Part shown: in pieces, positions 45,881 to 55,119 of the stretch
Numbering within the stretch: the first letter of the stretch is position 1
How the letters are laid out: the number at the start of each line of letters is the position of its first letter
Assembly (NCBI GenBank): GCA_004295015.1
Contig: SHNE01000035.1
Location: 1-64,000, forward strand
Direction of reading: 5' to 3'
DNA from: Bacteroidota bacterium
GTDB lineage: Bacteria > Bacteroidota > Bacteroidia > AKYH767-A > 2013-40CM-41-45
DNA: 64,000 bases
Notes under the pieces: generated by a model
Database searches by the model: none
What the model was told of the DNA's origin: nothing
What the model saw: only the letters and a program-made list of their open reading frames with translations
Made by a program: the position numbers and the translations under genes

Positions 45881-46383
45881 GTGATTTGGTTATGTGATTG
45901 GAGAACGTTGTAAAAATAACTGATTTTAAGGCAAGTATTATGTAATTATGGTGAAATTTACCATAATGTTGGCGAAGGCATTGGTCTGAAGATCCGAAAA
46001 TTAAGCCGGTGAATTTTTATCCGGTAAACCTTGGTAAAGCTTCGGTGGCAGGAGCTTAATCAGGGATAAAATAATACGATTTTTCTTACAGAAAGTTTAA
46101 TTTTTCTGATAAAAAAGGTCCATTTTTTGCAAAATGGCTTATTTTATCCTGGCTGTGGCTTGTTCCAAAAATACAAATGATTATTTAAAACGTTTAAAGG
46201 TAATTAAAATATCACTAAAACAACTGATATTCAGATGATTAATTTAAACAATCAAAATTTTGCCAATCTTACGCTTAAATTTGAATCAGGGCTGGCATAT
46301 TCCTTCGCTATAGTACAAACTAATCCTCCTCCCCGTGAAATCATCGAGGACTGAATTGGACAGGATAAAGAAGCTCACTGAGC
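45881..46383. other. AT-rich gap between EF-G-like and paralogue 3 genes
   Basis: 503 bp, no gene. Contains a possible minus-strand -7 element (CAAAAATA 46166-46173, that is TATTTTTG) almost 290 bp upstream of paralogue 3, which would give a long 5' leader. Nothing else stands out. Confidence 0.4.
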
Positions 46384-48510
46384 TTAATGTTCTTCCTCTT
46401 TTTTATATGATTCTGCAAGCTTCTTTTGAATTTCACCCGGAACCGGACTATAGTCAACAAATTTCCCGGTATAGCTGCCTCTTCCCTGTGTGATTGATCG
46501 AAGCGAAGTGGAATATTTATCCAACTCAGCCAGGGGTGTACGTGCTTTTATTACCTGGTAATTACCCTTGGCATCCATGCCCATGATAATTGATCTGCGG
46601 GTTTGTAAATCTGTTACGACATCTCCCATAAGTTCTTCAGGGACCATTACCTCTACATCATAAATTGGTTCGAGAATTTTTGGATCTGCCTGATGGAAGG
46701 CTTCCTTAAATGCCATCATGCCGGCAATTTTAAAGGATATATCATTTGAATCAACCGGATGCATTTTGCCATCGTAAACAATTACGCGTACATCACGCAC
46801 ATAAGAACCGGTGAGCGGACCTTCCTGCATTTTTTCCATTACTCCTTTTTGAATGGAAGGAATGAAGCGCTGGTCAATGACGCCACCTACGATACAATTG
46901 TAAAATACCAATTTGCCACCCCATGGTAATTCGATCTCTTCTTTATGTCGGATGCTGTGTCCGTTTGGCTCAGGCATTCCGGCATAGTATGGTTCAATTT
47001 TCATATACACTTCGCCAAACTGTCCGGCACCACCACTTTGTTTTTTGTGTTTATAGGATGCACTGGATAATTTTTGGATTGTTTCCCGGTACGGAATCCG
47101 AGGTTTAGAAAATTCAACATCGAGATGATAAATTTTTTCAAGTTTCCATTTCATCACATTCAGGTGAAGTTCACCCTGTGCATTAAGAATAATTTGTTTT
47201 AACTCTCTAGAAAATTCAATGCTGAGTGTAGGATCTTCCTGATGAATTTCACTCAATACACTTCCAAGCTTTTCATCATCGGTTTTATTTTTTGCTTCGA
47301 TGGCGACTCGGATACGAGGTTCCGGGAAATGAATCGGTTCAACAATATATTCTTTTCCGTTTCCGCAAAGGGTCTGATTGGTTTGAGTGTCTTTTAATTT
47401 TAGTGTGGCACCAATATCTCCTGCTGAAAACTTATTTATCGGATTTCTGTTTTTGCCATCCATGATAAATAACTGGTTGAGTCTTTCAGTCTGGCCTGTG
47501 ATAGAATTTTCCAAATCCATACCAGCCTGCACTTCTCCTGACATCACTTTGAAGAAGGAAAGTTTTCCCAGGTGCGGTTCTATGATAGTTTTGAAAACAA
47601 AAATTACCGGTGGGCCTTTTGGATCACAGGGAAGTTCGGAGCCGTCTGTTAGTTTTTCAGGCAGCAGCTCGGTAGCGGAAGGCGCAACATTGTCAATAAA
47701 TCCCATGAGCCTTCCTGATCCCATATCCTTTTTGGCTGACAGGCAGAAAACAGGATACACATCATGGTGAAGCATCCCGAGTTTTAACCCCCTGCGTAAT
47801 TCATCCTCATCAAGTGTTCCTTTTTCAAAATAAAGCTCCATGAGTTTTTCATCATTCTCTGCAGCTCTTTCCACCAATTCATTATGCAGTTTATTTGCTG
47901 TTTCCATTTCCGATGCAGGGATTGGCAGCTTTTCAGGTTTGCCACCTTGCGGAGGAAATTTATACATAACCATTTTCAGCAGATCGATAATCGAATCAAA
48001 AGCTTCTCCTTGCTCAACAGGATATTGCATTACTGTAATGGCTTTTCCAAATCGTTGCTTTGCCATTTCAATGGTATTTTCAAAGTCGGCCTTTGAATGA
48101 TCGAGATGATTGACAGCGAAAATAATTGGCTTCTGAAATTTTTCGACATAATTCCAAATGAGTTCTGTGCCAACTTCTACACCATTCTCTGCATTGAGCA
48201 TCATCACAGCTGTGTCTGCTACGCGTAAAGAAGAAATGACTTCGCCGATAAAGTCATCGAGACCGGGGGTGTCAATAATGTTTATTTTATAATCTTTCCA
48301 TTCTGTGTGTAGTGTCGTTGCATAAACGGAACTCCCTCGTTCATGTTCGATATCGTGGTAATCGGAAACGGTATTTTTTTCCTCCACAGTTCCTCGGCGG
48401 TTGATGAGTCCGGCTTCAAAGAGCATCGCTTCCGCCAGCGTGGTCTTGCCGGATTTCGAGGCGCCAACAAGCACCACGTTTTTGATGTGTTTATCGTCGT
48501 AGACTTTCAT
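46384..48510 (-). CDS. EF-G-like GTPase with altered G motifs
   Basis: 708 residues with the EF-G domain order. The P-loop is GASKSGKTT (residues 16-24) instead of GHxDxGKTT, the switch I motif is HERGSSV instead of KERGITI, G3 is DTPGLDDF and G4 is NHLD. The C-terminal half has the domain IV/V pattern (IGGVIDQRFIPSIQKG, DVEVMVPEELMGDV). This is the EF-G2-like class, whose role is not translation elongation as such. GTP binding is expected; effect on ribosomes unknown. The window has no second EF-G gene to compare with. Confidence 0.85.
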   Translation of the reverse strand: MKVYDDKHIKNVVLVGASKSGKTTLAEAMLFEAGLINRRGTVEEKNTVSDYHDIEHERGSSVYATTLHTEWKDYKINIIDTPGLDDFIGEVISSLRVADTAVMMLNAENGVEVGTELIWNYVEKFQKPIIFAVNHLDHSKADFENTIEMAKQRFGKAITVMQYPVEQGEAFDSIIDLLKMVMYKFPPQGGKPEKLPIPASEMETANKLHNELVERAAENDEKLMELYFEKGTLDEDELRRGLKLGMLHHDVYPVFCLSAKKDMGSGRLMGFIDNVAPSATELLPEKLTDGSELPCDPKGPPVIFVFKTIIEPHLGKLSFFKVMSGEVQAGMDLENSITGQTERLNQLFIMDGKNRNPINKFSAGDIGATLKLKDTQTNQTLCGNGKEYIVEPIHFPEPRIRVAIEAKNKTDDEKLGSVLSEIHQEDPTLSIEFSRELKQIILNAQGELHLNVMKWKLEKIYHLDVEFSKPRIPYRETIQKLSSASYKHKKQSGGAGQFGEVYMKIEPYYAGMPEPNGHSIRHKEEIELPWGGKLVFYNCIVGGVIDQRFIPSIQKGVMEKMQEGPLTGSYVRDVRVIVYDGKMHPVDSNDISFKIAGMMAFKEAFHQADPKILEPIYDVEVMVPEELMGDVVTDLQTRRSIIMGMDAKGNYQVIKARTPLAELDKYSTSLRSITQGRGSYTGKFVDYSPVPGEIQKKLAESYKKEEEH

Positions 48511-48750
48511 AAAGTTTGGATTTAGGCGTTAGAAAAAAGAGATATTCCATTCTTACAAAATTCAACCTAAAAATAAGGGATTTTCCGGATAAATAGCAAG
48601 GACAAAGGGCATATTCTCTAAGATTTTTAGCTGAAGCAGCATTCAAGGGCTTTTCAGTACCTTTAAGACACGATTATTCGGGATGTACACCGAGTAATTT
48701 TTACAGGAGACCGGCACAAATGGAATATTGCTGCTGTTAATTTATTTAAA

Positions 48751-48921
48751 ATGGCCCGTAGTAAAAAACAAAAAGCAATTGATGTAGCAAAAAAACTACA
48801 AAGGAAAATAGCTCTCCAACAAGGCTATTATGATGGGAGATTCAAAGAGAAAATCATTCCCGATAAAAAAAAGGAAGCTAAAAGAAAGTGGGCGCGTAAA
48901 AAAGACCGCCCAGAAGATTAA
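48751..48921 (+). CDS. Small basic protein (56 aa)
   Basis: ATG 48751, stop TAA 48919-48921. Very rich in Lys/Arg (about a third of residues), with a short aromatic GYYDGRF segment and a C-terminal KRKWARKKDRPED. No signal peptide. Too basic to be a typical enzyme; an RNA- or ribosome-binding role is the obvious guess, but no motif proves it. It overlaps the convergent outer-membrane-like gene by 4 bp. Confidence 0.55.
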   Translation: MARSKKQKAIDVAKKLQRKIALQQGYYDGRFKEKIIPDKKKEAKRKWARKKDRPED

Positions 48922-49658
48922 AAGTGATAACCAATTCCCGCCTGAAGTATCCGTGGCGCAAAAGTCAGCTTAGCCGGATTATAAAGTGATGCCTCTCCGG
49001 TTTCAAACCTTAACAAAGGATTCTCATCGGCAAACCAAAGGATTGATCCGTTCAACCCGATAACCCAGCCTGAGTCCAGAATTCGCCAGTTCCATCCGAA
49101 TGTAATTCCCAGAGATTTTACTGCCTGGTCTCCTTTGATATTGCTAATACCCAGTGTGTCTTTTGCAAAATTACTCAGCTCAAAATTTGTTGAATACATA
49201 AATGAACCGGTGATACCAAGGATTGCCTCATGGTTTGTATGCCATGGCATTCCGAACATCTTATAGTTATCGTTGTTAAACGAAAAGGTAATAGAAGCAC
49301 GTGCGATTCCTAATTGGGAGTCGGCTACTTTATGATCACCGGTGGGACTTTTAGCACGAAGTTCGGGTTCTGCACCGAGAGCAGAAATGTGAAGGACGAT
49401 GTCGGTTGTGCGTAAACGAATCACGTCTATACCCAATACAGCTTCGGCGGCAGTTGCATAATAGGTGTTCACGGCCCAGGTATTATCATAATCAGTTTTC
49501 AATCTGATTTGAGAAGCGAGATCTCCATTGTTGGAAATTAATCCGCCTCGTACCGTAAATGCAATGGGACTTCTTTCGGGTACGGTTACCTGAGCATTCA
49601 AGCCATTAAATTGTAAAAGAAAAAAGGAAAATATAAAGAAGTAGTATAAGTGTTTCAT
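48918..49658 (-). CDS. Outer-membrane beta-barrel-like protein
   Basis: Signal peptide residues 1-22 (ending NGLNAQ). The mature part of about 224 residues alternates polar and hydrophobic residues in strands separated by Gly/Asn-rich turns, and ends in GIGYHF with a terminal Phe, the signature of outer-membrane barrels. I do not recognise the family or a substrate. Convergent with the small basic gene and divergent from the esterase. Confidence 0.65.
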   Translation of the reverse strand: MKHLYYFFIFSFFLLQFNGLNAQVTVPERSPIAFTVRGGLISNNGDLASQIRLKTDYDNTWAVNTYYATAAEAVLGIDVIRLRTTDIVLHISALGAEPELRAKSPTGDHKVADSQLGIARASITFSFNNDNYKMFGMPWHTNHEAILGITGSFMYSTNFELSNFAKDTLGISNIKGDQAVKSLGITFGWNWRILDSGWVIGLNGSILWFADENPLLRFETGEASLYNPAKLTFAPRILQAGIGYHF

Positions 49659-49848
49659 GGTATGGAGTTCGCAATTGATGCCCCTTTCCGAAGGACATTT
49701 CCGACGAAGGTAGATATTTCTTTTTGAGATAGGGGAGATTTTCGAATGAGTTTGCTACATTTATTCATTAGAATTCAGGCATTCAAAAAAGGCCCCAAAA
49801 TTTCTTAATGAAGCATAATTCTGTATGCAAAATGAACATCTATCTCAC

Positions 49849-51261
49849 ATGAAATTGACATTAACAACCATTCTGTTTTCTATCTTTTCCATACTTTCTT
49901 CGGCTCAGTTTCCTTACACGCAAAATAGTTATTCTTCGGCCCTGACGAATTCCGATATCGTTTATGGGATTGATACAAATTTTGCCGCTCAACCAGATAC
50001 TTTATTGCTTGATATTTACAAGCCAATCGGCGATAGCAATTGTCAAAAACCCATTTTGATTCTGGTTCATGGCGGCTCCTGGATTGCCGGCAGTAAGAAT
50101 GATCCTAACATAGAATTTCTTGCTGAGGACTTTGCAAAAAAAGGATATGTGGTTGCAGCTATCAATTACCGTTTAGGTATGCATGTAATTTCGAATTATT
50201 CAATGTATTGGGCATGCAACACGAGCATTTCTGCTCCATGTGCATACATTACCGATAGCAGCGAAATAATCAGAGCCATTTACAGAGGAATGCAGGATAC
50301 TAAAGCTGCAGTCAGGTTCATGAAAGGAAGGGCTCAGGTAGATTCAACAGACATTAACAATGTGTATTTAGCCGGAGAAAGTGCCGGTGGATTTATTGTA
50401 TTGGCTGCTGCTTATTTGCGTGACGAAGTTCAGAAGCCGGCAGATTGCTTTTCCTTAAACCCTTCAGCTACTCCCGATCCTGATCTCTTAACTTGTTTGC
50501 CGGACAGTTTTAGTTTAGACAGGCCTGATCTTGGAAGTATAGACGGAGATTTGAATGTTCAGTCCGGAAATTCAAAGATAAAGGGTGTTGCAAATTTTTA
50601 CGGAGGCATGCTTGACTTAAGTCTGTTGAATAATTCCACTGACAAACCTGCGATCTACCAGTTCCATCAGGGCTCAGATGTTGTTGTTGATTATCAATAC
50701 AACCGGATTTTGGGGAGGATCAACTGGGAGTGTTTTGCTCCAACGAATGTTTGCCAGCCTTATCCGAACATGCCATTTGCTTATGGTTCGAAGAGTATCT
50801 ATAATCATCTGGTCGCTATGGGTAGCCAGTCTCCCCTCTATTTAACGGAGATAGTATCGAACTACAATTACATGAATGACTGCTTTGCTAACGGCCATTC
50901 GATTGACAATGTCACAATGCGATCTTCGAATTTGGCGGCCTTCTTTTCGGGAGTAATACTTTCCAGCGGAAATAATCCGCCAATGAATTGCAGTTTGATT
51001 TCAGTCCCGGAAATCTCACAAAAGGACTTTTCTATTTACCCTGTACCTGCAAGAGACAGAATCAGTATTAACTATTCTTCCTCGATTCATCTGGAGAAAA
51101 TTATTTGGAAGGATGTTGTAGGTAAAGAGATTGGATTGGAAATAATCAATGGAAGGATTGCGGAAATATTAAGTCCGGCAAATGCCGTGTCCGGACTTTA
51201 TTTTCTGGAACTACATTGTCGGGAAGGTAAAGTGACGAAAAAGATTTTTATCGGGAGATAA
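49849..51261 (+). CDS. T9SS-exported alpha/beta-hydrolase esterase
   Basis: From the ATG at 49849 there is a signal peptide (1-21). The alpha/beta hydrolase fold shows HGGSWIAGSKN (oxyanion loop) near 75, AINYRLG near 105, the nucleophile elbow GESAGG near 175, and an Asp/His pair further on (NGHSIDN near 360). It is closest to carboxylesterase/BD-FAE-type enzymes. The C-terminus is a T9SS type A sorting domain (FSIYPVPARDRI, ending KIFIGR). It would act outside the cell on short-chain esters, perhaps acetylated polysaccharide; the substrate is inferred. Confidence 0.85.
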   Translation: MKLTLTTILFSIFSILSSAQFPYTQNSYSSALTNSDIVYGIDTNFAAQPDTLLLDIYKPIGDSNCQKPILILVHGGSWIAGSKNDPNIEFLAEDFAKKGYVVAAINYRLGMHVISNYSMYWACNTSISAPCAYITDSSEIIRAIYRGMQDTKAAVRFMKGRAQVDSTDINNVYLAGESAGGFIVLAAAYLRDEVQKPADCFSLNPSATPDPDLLTCLPDSFSLDRPDLGSIDGDLNVQSGNSKIKGVANFYGGMLDLSLLNNSTDKPAIYQFHQGSDVVVDYQYNRILGRINWECFAPTNVCQPYPNMPFAYGSKSIYNHLVAMGSQSPLYLTEIVSNYNYMNDCFANGHSIDNVTMRSSNLAAFFSGVILSSGNNPPMNCSLISVPEISQKDFSIYPVPARDRISINYSSSIHLEKIIWKDVVGKEIGLEIINGRIAEILSPANAVSGLYFLELHCREGKVTKKIFIGR

Positions 51262-51266
51262 ATAAA

Positions 51267-52145
51267 TCAGGAAGGTTTTTTATGCTTCCAGCGTTTATGC
51301 GTCCATAGCCAATACTGTGGGTCAGCAAGAATTGATGCTTCATTAATTCGCGTACAGGTTTCTGTTATTTCAAATGGTCTCGCAGTAGCAGGGTTGTCAC
51401 TTACTAAACGATAGTCCAAAAGATAGTGGCCTCTTTTTATTTTCTTTATTACCCCATAGATTACAGGGTAATTATACTTCACTGCATATTTTTCTACACC
51501 TAAAAACGTGGAAGTGTCCTGGTTGAGAAATTTCATCCAGTGTCCTTTTTTTGGATCAGACGGACTTTGGTCATTGATAAAACCGTAAGTGCAGAGGGTA
51601 TTTGTATGCTCTTCAAAAAACGTTGCCACTTCTTTTGTTGACATGAGTTTCATTCCAAAGCGGGCTCTGGTACTCCGAAGTTTTTTGTCGAAGAATGGAT
51701 TTGAAAGTTTTTGGTAGATACCTGTGCCTGTATGCGAACTGTGGTAGGGTAATGTCATTGCCGGCCATTCCCAATTTCCATAATGTCCTGTCACCAGGAT
51801 GAGACTCTTTCCTTTTTTATAATATTCTTCCAGCAAAGCTACGTTTTTCAACTCTACGCGTTTTAATAAGGCTTCTGATGATGCAGTGAACGTTTTCAGG
51901 CTTTCAAAAATAATATCGCAGAAATGCTTGTAAAAATTCCTGCAAATAATTTTTAGTTCCGCTTCAGTTTTATCAGGAAGGGAATTGCGTAAATTTTTCA
52001 TCACTACTTTCTTGCGGTATGGAAAAACGTAATAGATAATTAAAAAGGTGAAATCAGAAAGGGCGTACATAACAGGAAAAGGCAGAAGAGAAACCGGAAT
52101 CAGGAACAGATAGAAGAAAAGTGCGCTGAATAGTTGTGTCATCAT
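51267..52145 (-). CDS. LpxL/HtrB-type lysophospholipid or lipid A acyltransferase
   Basis: The start at 52143-52145 gives an N-terminal membrane segment (about 1-25) and the acyltransferase domain of the LpxL/HtrB type. H-x4-E/D motif: GHYGNWEWP near residue 117. The second conserved block is around GFINDQSPSDPKKGHW. The longest open frame starts at 52226, upstream of the promoter box at 52204-52211, so that start is rejected. The substrate could be lipid A precursor or an aminolipid. Confidence 0.87.
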   Translation of the reverse strand: MMTQLFSALFFYLFLIPVSLLPFPVMYALSDFTFLIIYYVFPYRKKVVMKNLRNSLPDKTEAELKIICRNFYKHFCDIIFESLKTFTASSEALLKRVELKNVALLEEYYKKGKSLILVTGHYGNWEWPAMTLPYHSSHTGTGIYQKLSNPFFDKKLRSTRARFGMKLMSTKEVATFFEEHTNTLCTYGFINDQSPSDPKKGHWMKFLNQDTSTFLGVEKYAVKYNYPVIYGVIKKIKRGHYLLDYRLVSDNPATARPFEITETCTRINEASILADPQYWLWTHKRWKHKKPS

Positions 52146-52203
52146 ACTGTATCGAAGGACATCCCTGAGAACAATGCTCCATTGGATGAAATGTATTGTG
52201 ACG

Positions 52204-52211
52204 CAAATGTA
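52204..52211 (-). promoter_or_regulatory. Probable -7 element of the acyltransferase gene
   Basis: Reads TACATTTG on the minus strand, about 60 bp upstream of the chosen start. It sits just beyond the terminator at 52224-52247, so the acyltransferase has its own transcript. Confidence 0.5.
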
Positions 52212-52223
52212 ACGGAAATAAAA

Positions 52224-52247
52224 CAAAAAAGGCAGCCGAGGGCTGCC
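52224..52247 (-). terminator. Terminator of the small membrane peptide gene
   Basis: Seven-bp perfect stem (GGCAGCC 52231-52237 with GGCTGCC 52241-52247), three-base loop, and an A-run at 52225-52230 read as U's on the minus strand. Confidence 0.8.
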
Positions 52248-52270
52248 ATAATTTCTTTAGGGAATCGGAG

Positions 52271-52348
52271 TTAGACGCAGGTTAATCCGATGATCCAGGT
52301 AATTGCCAATAATGCGAAGGCAACTCGGGTAAGTATTTCTCTATTCAT
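52271..52348 (-). CDS. Probable 25-residue single-pass membrane peptide
   Basis: ATG at 52346-52348, stop TAA at 52271-52273. The peptide has a short polar start with one Glu and two Arg and then a run of hydrophobic residues (from about 9) with one Trp, ending Thr-Cys-Val. It is followed 24 bp later by a strong terminator, and the next gene has its own promoter, so this would be a monocistronic short gene. It is too small for family recognition. A toxin, a regulator of a membrane complex or a chance frame are all possible. Confidence 0.45.
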   Translation of the reverse strand: MNREILTRVAFALLAITWIIGLTCV

Positions 52349-52474
52349 GATGGTTTGGTTTTGAGGATTGTTACGGGATGTTAAAAGGATAGTTTCACTT
52401 TTAAACAAATAGTGTGGGCTGAGATTAATTTCAGATATTTACCCGCACACAAAAACCAAAGCAAGCCTGTGAAT

Positions 52475-54409
52475 ATGAAAAAAGTTCTTCTCCTTCTCTT
52501 ATTGTTTCCCGCACTTTCTATAGCACAGAGGGTGGAGGTGGGAAACCTCGTTACCGAAAATGTTCCGGCCCTGCCGGATTCATTGCAGGCTGAGCTCGAT
52601 CGTTACAATAATATTCGCACAGCTTCTTTGAGTGGTTGGCTGAAGAAAGAAAAGGGGATGCTCATCGTTACCCGTTTTGCTGAAACCAATCAAATTCATC
52701 TGGTCCGTGAGCCATTAGGATACCGAAAGCAAATAACATTTGAAAAAGAGCCCCTGAATTGGGGATCTGTATGTCCTGATAGTACGAGGAACGGTTTTAT
52801 TTACAGCAAGGATGTTGGAGGGAATGAGAAGTTCCAGTATTATTATTTTGACCTGGATAAGTCGGAGCATAAATTATTGACAGATGGCACATCACGCCAT
52901 GCTTCCCTGGGTTGGAGTCATTCCGGAAAAAGAATTATTTATTCGAATAACAGAAGAAGTGCCGCTGACATGGATTTTTATTTGTGTGATCCGGACAAGC
53001 CCGAAAAAGCAGAAATGATTTTACAGCGAACCGGTGGCGGTTGGGGTTTGTCAAACTGGAGTCGGGATGAAAAACAACTCATCATCAGTGAGTATATTTC
53101 AGTCACCAAATCGAATATTTATTTATTTGATCTTGCCAGCCGTCAGTTGACTTTGTTAAATGACAGCAGCAAAGATGTAGCCTTTACAGAAGCTTTTTTT
53201 GATGCCGATGGAAAGGGTTTGTTCATTGTGAATGATGAGGATAGAGAGTTCTCGTACTTACGTTATTTTGATTTGGCCAAGAAAGAATATACCTGGTCTA
53301 TGGTTGATATGGGGTGGAACATTCAAGGTGTTACCTATAATCGTGACCGATCGAAAATGATTTTCAGATTGAATAAAAATGGCTACTCTGAAATGTTTAG
53401 TATGGACCCCAAAACGTATTTGTTTAAAAAGTTGGCTGGTTTCCCTGAAGGAATTGTCGGCAATTTTTCATTCAGCCCGGACTCAAAGCAATTGGTGTAT
53501 AATTTACAGGCTTCCAATATGAGCGGAGATGTTTATGTGTATGACATTGCTTCGGGAAAATCAACCCGGTGGACCGACAGTGAAAATGGCGATCTCAACA
53601 GAAACGATTTTGTTGCTTGTCGCCCTTTTTATTATAACAGTTTTGATTCTTTGGATGGCAAGCCAAGACAAATTCCTGCTTTGATTTATAAACCTAAGAA
53701 GACAGAAGGGAAAAAGATTCCCGTACTGATTTCAATTCACGGCGGACCGGAGTCTCAGTCTACACCAACATTCAGTTCTCAAACACAGTTTTATTTAAAG
53801 AATTTGGGAATAGCGGTAATTGTACCAAACGTTCGTGGGTCAACCGGTTATGGAAAAACATTTACTCAGCTTGATAATGGTTTCCTTCGAATGAATTCGG
53901 TGAAGGATATAGAATATCTGCTTAACTGGATAGCAACTCAACCGGATTTGGATACGAGTCGTATCGCCGTGATGGGCGGTTCTTACGGTGGAGGTATGGT
54001 TTTAATGTGTATGACTGAATTAGGTAATCGTATCCGTTGTGGTGTAGATCTTTTCGGAAGCAGTAATTTTTATACATTTTTGAAAAATACAAGTTCTTAC
54101 CGACAGGACTTACGCAGAGTAGAATATGGAGACGAGCGCGATCCTGAAATGGAAAAGTTTTTGCAGAAAATTGCACCGCTGAATAATCTCGATCGTTTTA
54201 CCAAACCATTGTTTGTATACCAGGGAAAAAATGATCCCCGGGTTCCCTTGAGTGAATCGGAACAAATTGTAGAAGCATTGAAAGCCAAAGGGAATCCTGT
54301 TTGGTACGTCATGGCTAAAGACGAAGGTCATGGTTTGGGAAAGAAGGTAAACAGGGAGTTTACTTATGGGGCGATAGTATTATTTTTGCAAGAGTTTTTG
54401 ATCAAGTAA
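52475..54409 (+). CDS. S9-family (prolyl oligopeptidase-like) peptidase
   Basis: The ATG at 52475 begins a signal peptide (1-17, ending SIAQ); the longest frame begins with GTG 63 bp earlier. Residues about 35-360 contain WD-like beta-propeller repeats. The catalytic alpha/beta hydrolase domain follows: HGGPESQS near 425, nucleophile elbow GGSYGGGMVL near 495, Asp in NDPRVP near 590 and His in GHGLG near 622. It probably acts in the periplasm as a di/tripeptidyl or acylaminoacyl peptidase. No sorting domain. Confidence 0.9.
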   Translation: MKKVLLLLLLFPALSIAQRVEVGNLVTENVPALPDSLQAELDRYNNIRTASLSGWLKKEKGMLIVTRFAETNQIHLVREPLGYRKQITFEKEPLNWGSVCPDSTRNGFIYSKDVGGNEKFQYYYFDLDKSEHKLLTDGTSRHASLGWSHSGKRIIYSNNRRSAADMDFYLCDPDKPEKAEMILQRTGGGWGLSNWSRDEKQLIISEYISVTKSNIYLFDLASRQLTLLNDSSKDVAFTEAFFDADGKGLFIVNDEDREFSYLRYFDLAKKEYTWSMVDMGWNIQGVTYNRDRSKMIFRLNKNGYSEMFSMDPKTYLFKKLAGFPEGIVGNFSFSPDSKQLVYNLQASNMSGDVYVYDIASGKSTRWTDSENGDLNRNDFVACRPFYYNSFDSLDGKPRQIPALIYKPKKTEGKKIPVLISIHGGPESQSTPTFSSQTQFYLKNLGIAVIVPNVRGSTGYGKTFTQLDNGFLRMNSVKDIEYLLNWIATQPDLDTSRIAVMGGSYGGGMVLMCMTELGNRIRCGVDLFGSSNFYTFLKNTSSYRQDLRRVEYGDERDPEMEKFLQKIAPLNNLDRFTKPLFVYQGKNDPRVPLSESEQIVEALKAKGNPVWYVMAKDEGHGLGKKVNREFTYGAIVLFLQEFLIK

Positions 54410-54561
54410 AAAGCTGCACAAAAGGAATATTTATTTTTCGTTTCCTACAAACATTTATCAATCTATAGGATTTACTGTGGAACAGGTGTCTGTTTGTTTT
54501 CCAAAATAATTTTCTGTCAAATTTTCAATATATGTATAGTGAGAATGAAGATTCCTCACTG

Positions 54562-54599
54562 AATTTTATATTCGGACAATTATATCCGAATATAAAATT
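54562..54599. promoter_or_regulatory. Perfect inverted repeat, likely operator of the Rrf2 operon
   Basis: Fifteen-base arms (54562-54576 with 54585-54599), 8-nt spacer, core TATTCGGA/TCCGAATA. It lies 5-42 bp upstream of the -7 box at 54604 and covers where the -33 element should be, the standard place for autorepression by an Rrf2 protein. I saw no other copy in the window. Confidence 0.75.
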
Positions 54600-54603
54600 T
54601 ATC

Positions 54604-54611
54604 TATCTTTG
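54604..54611 (+). promoter_or_regulatory. Probable -7 element of the Rrf2-globin-TDO operon
   Basis: TATCTTTG, 16 bp upstream of the ATG at 54627. The 5' end of the longest open frame (TTG at 54609) overlaps this box, so the start at 54627 is preferred. Confidence 0.55.
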
Positions 54612-54626
54612 CGGCAAAGAAGAGGT

Positions 54627-55106
54627 ATGTTTTCAAAGGCGTGTGAATATGCAATCCGGGCATCGGTTTATATCGCTGTTCAGTCTCTTGAAGGGAAGCG
54701 GGTAAATTTGCAGGATATCTCGGCTGAAATAAATTCACCCGAGGCTTTTACAGCCAAAATATTACAAACACTTGTTAAGAATGGTATTATTCAATCACTA
54801 AAAGGACCTAAGGGAGGTTTTAGTATTGAAGCTGATAAGACTTACAAAGTATTCCTGAGTGATATTGTAAGTGCTGTTGACGGAGATAGTATTTATAAAG
54901 GATGTGGCTTAGGTTTGAAAGAATGTTCGGAGAAATTCCCCTGCCCGGTGCACGATAAATTTAAAAAGATCAGAGATGATTTGCGGAGAATGCTGGAAAA
55001 GACCAGCCTGTTTCAATTATCAAAAGAGTTAAAGAAAGGACATACCTTTTTATCCGGTCACAGTCGTACTCCAAGCAGGGGTCGGTTTCCTGTATCAGTG
55101 CAATGA
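54627..55106 (+). CDS. Rrf2/NsrR-type iron-sulfur transcription regulator
   Basis: 159 residues. Winged helix at about 1-65 (MFSKACEYAIRASVYIA; QTLVKNGIIQSLKGPKGGFS). Three cysteines in the C-terminal part, Cys93, Cys100 and Cys106 (C-x6-C-x5-C), match the cluster-binding triad of NsrR/IscR-type Rrf2 proteins, though the first spacing is one residue longer. It lies behind an inverted repeat that covers the promoter, and 13 bp before a truncated haemoglobin gene. Role inferred as nitric-oxide- or redox-responsive repressor of its own operon. A cysteine-desulfurase-type IscR is less likely as no isc genes are here. Confidence 0.85.
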   Translation: MFSKACEYAIRASVYIAVQSLEGKRVNLQDISAEINSPEAFTAKILQTLVKNGIIQSLKGPKGGFSIEADKTYKVFLSDIVSAVDGDSIYKGCGLGLKECSEKFPCPVHDKFKKIRDDLRRMLEKTSLFQLSKELKKGHTFLSGHSRTPSRGRFPVSVQ

Positions 55107-55119
55107 TTTAACCTTACCC

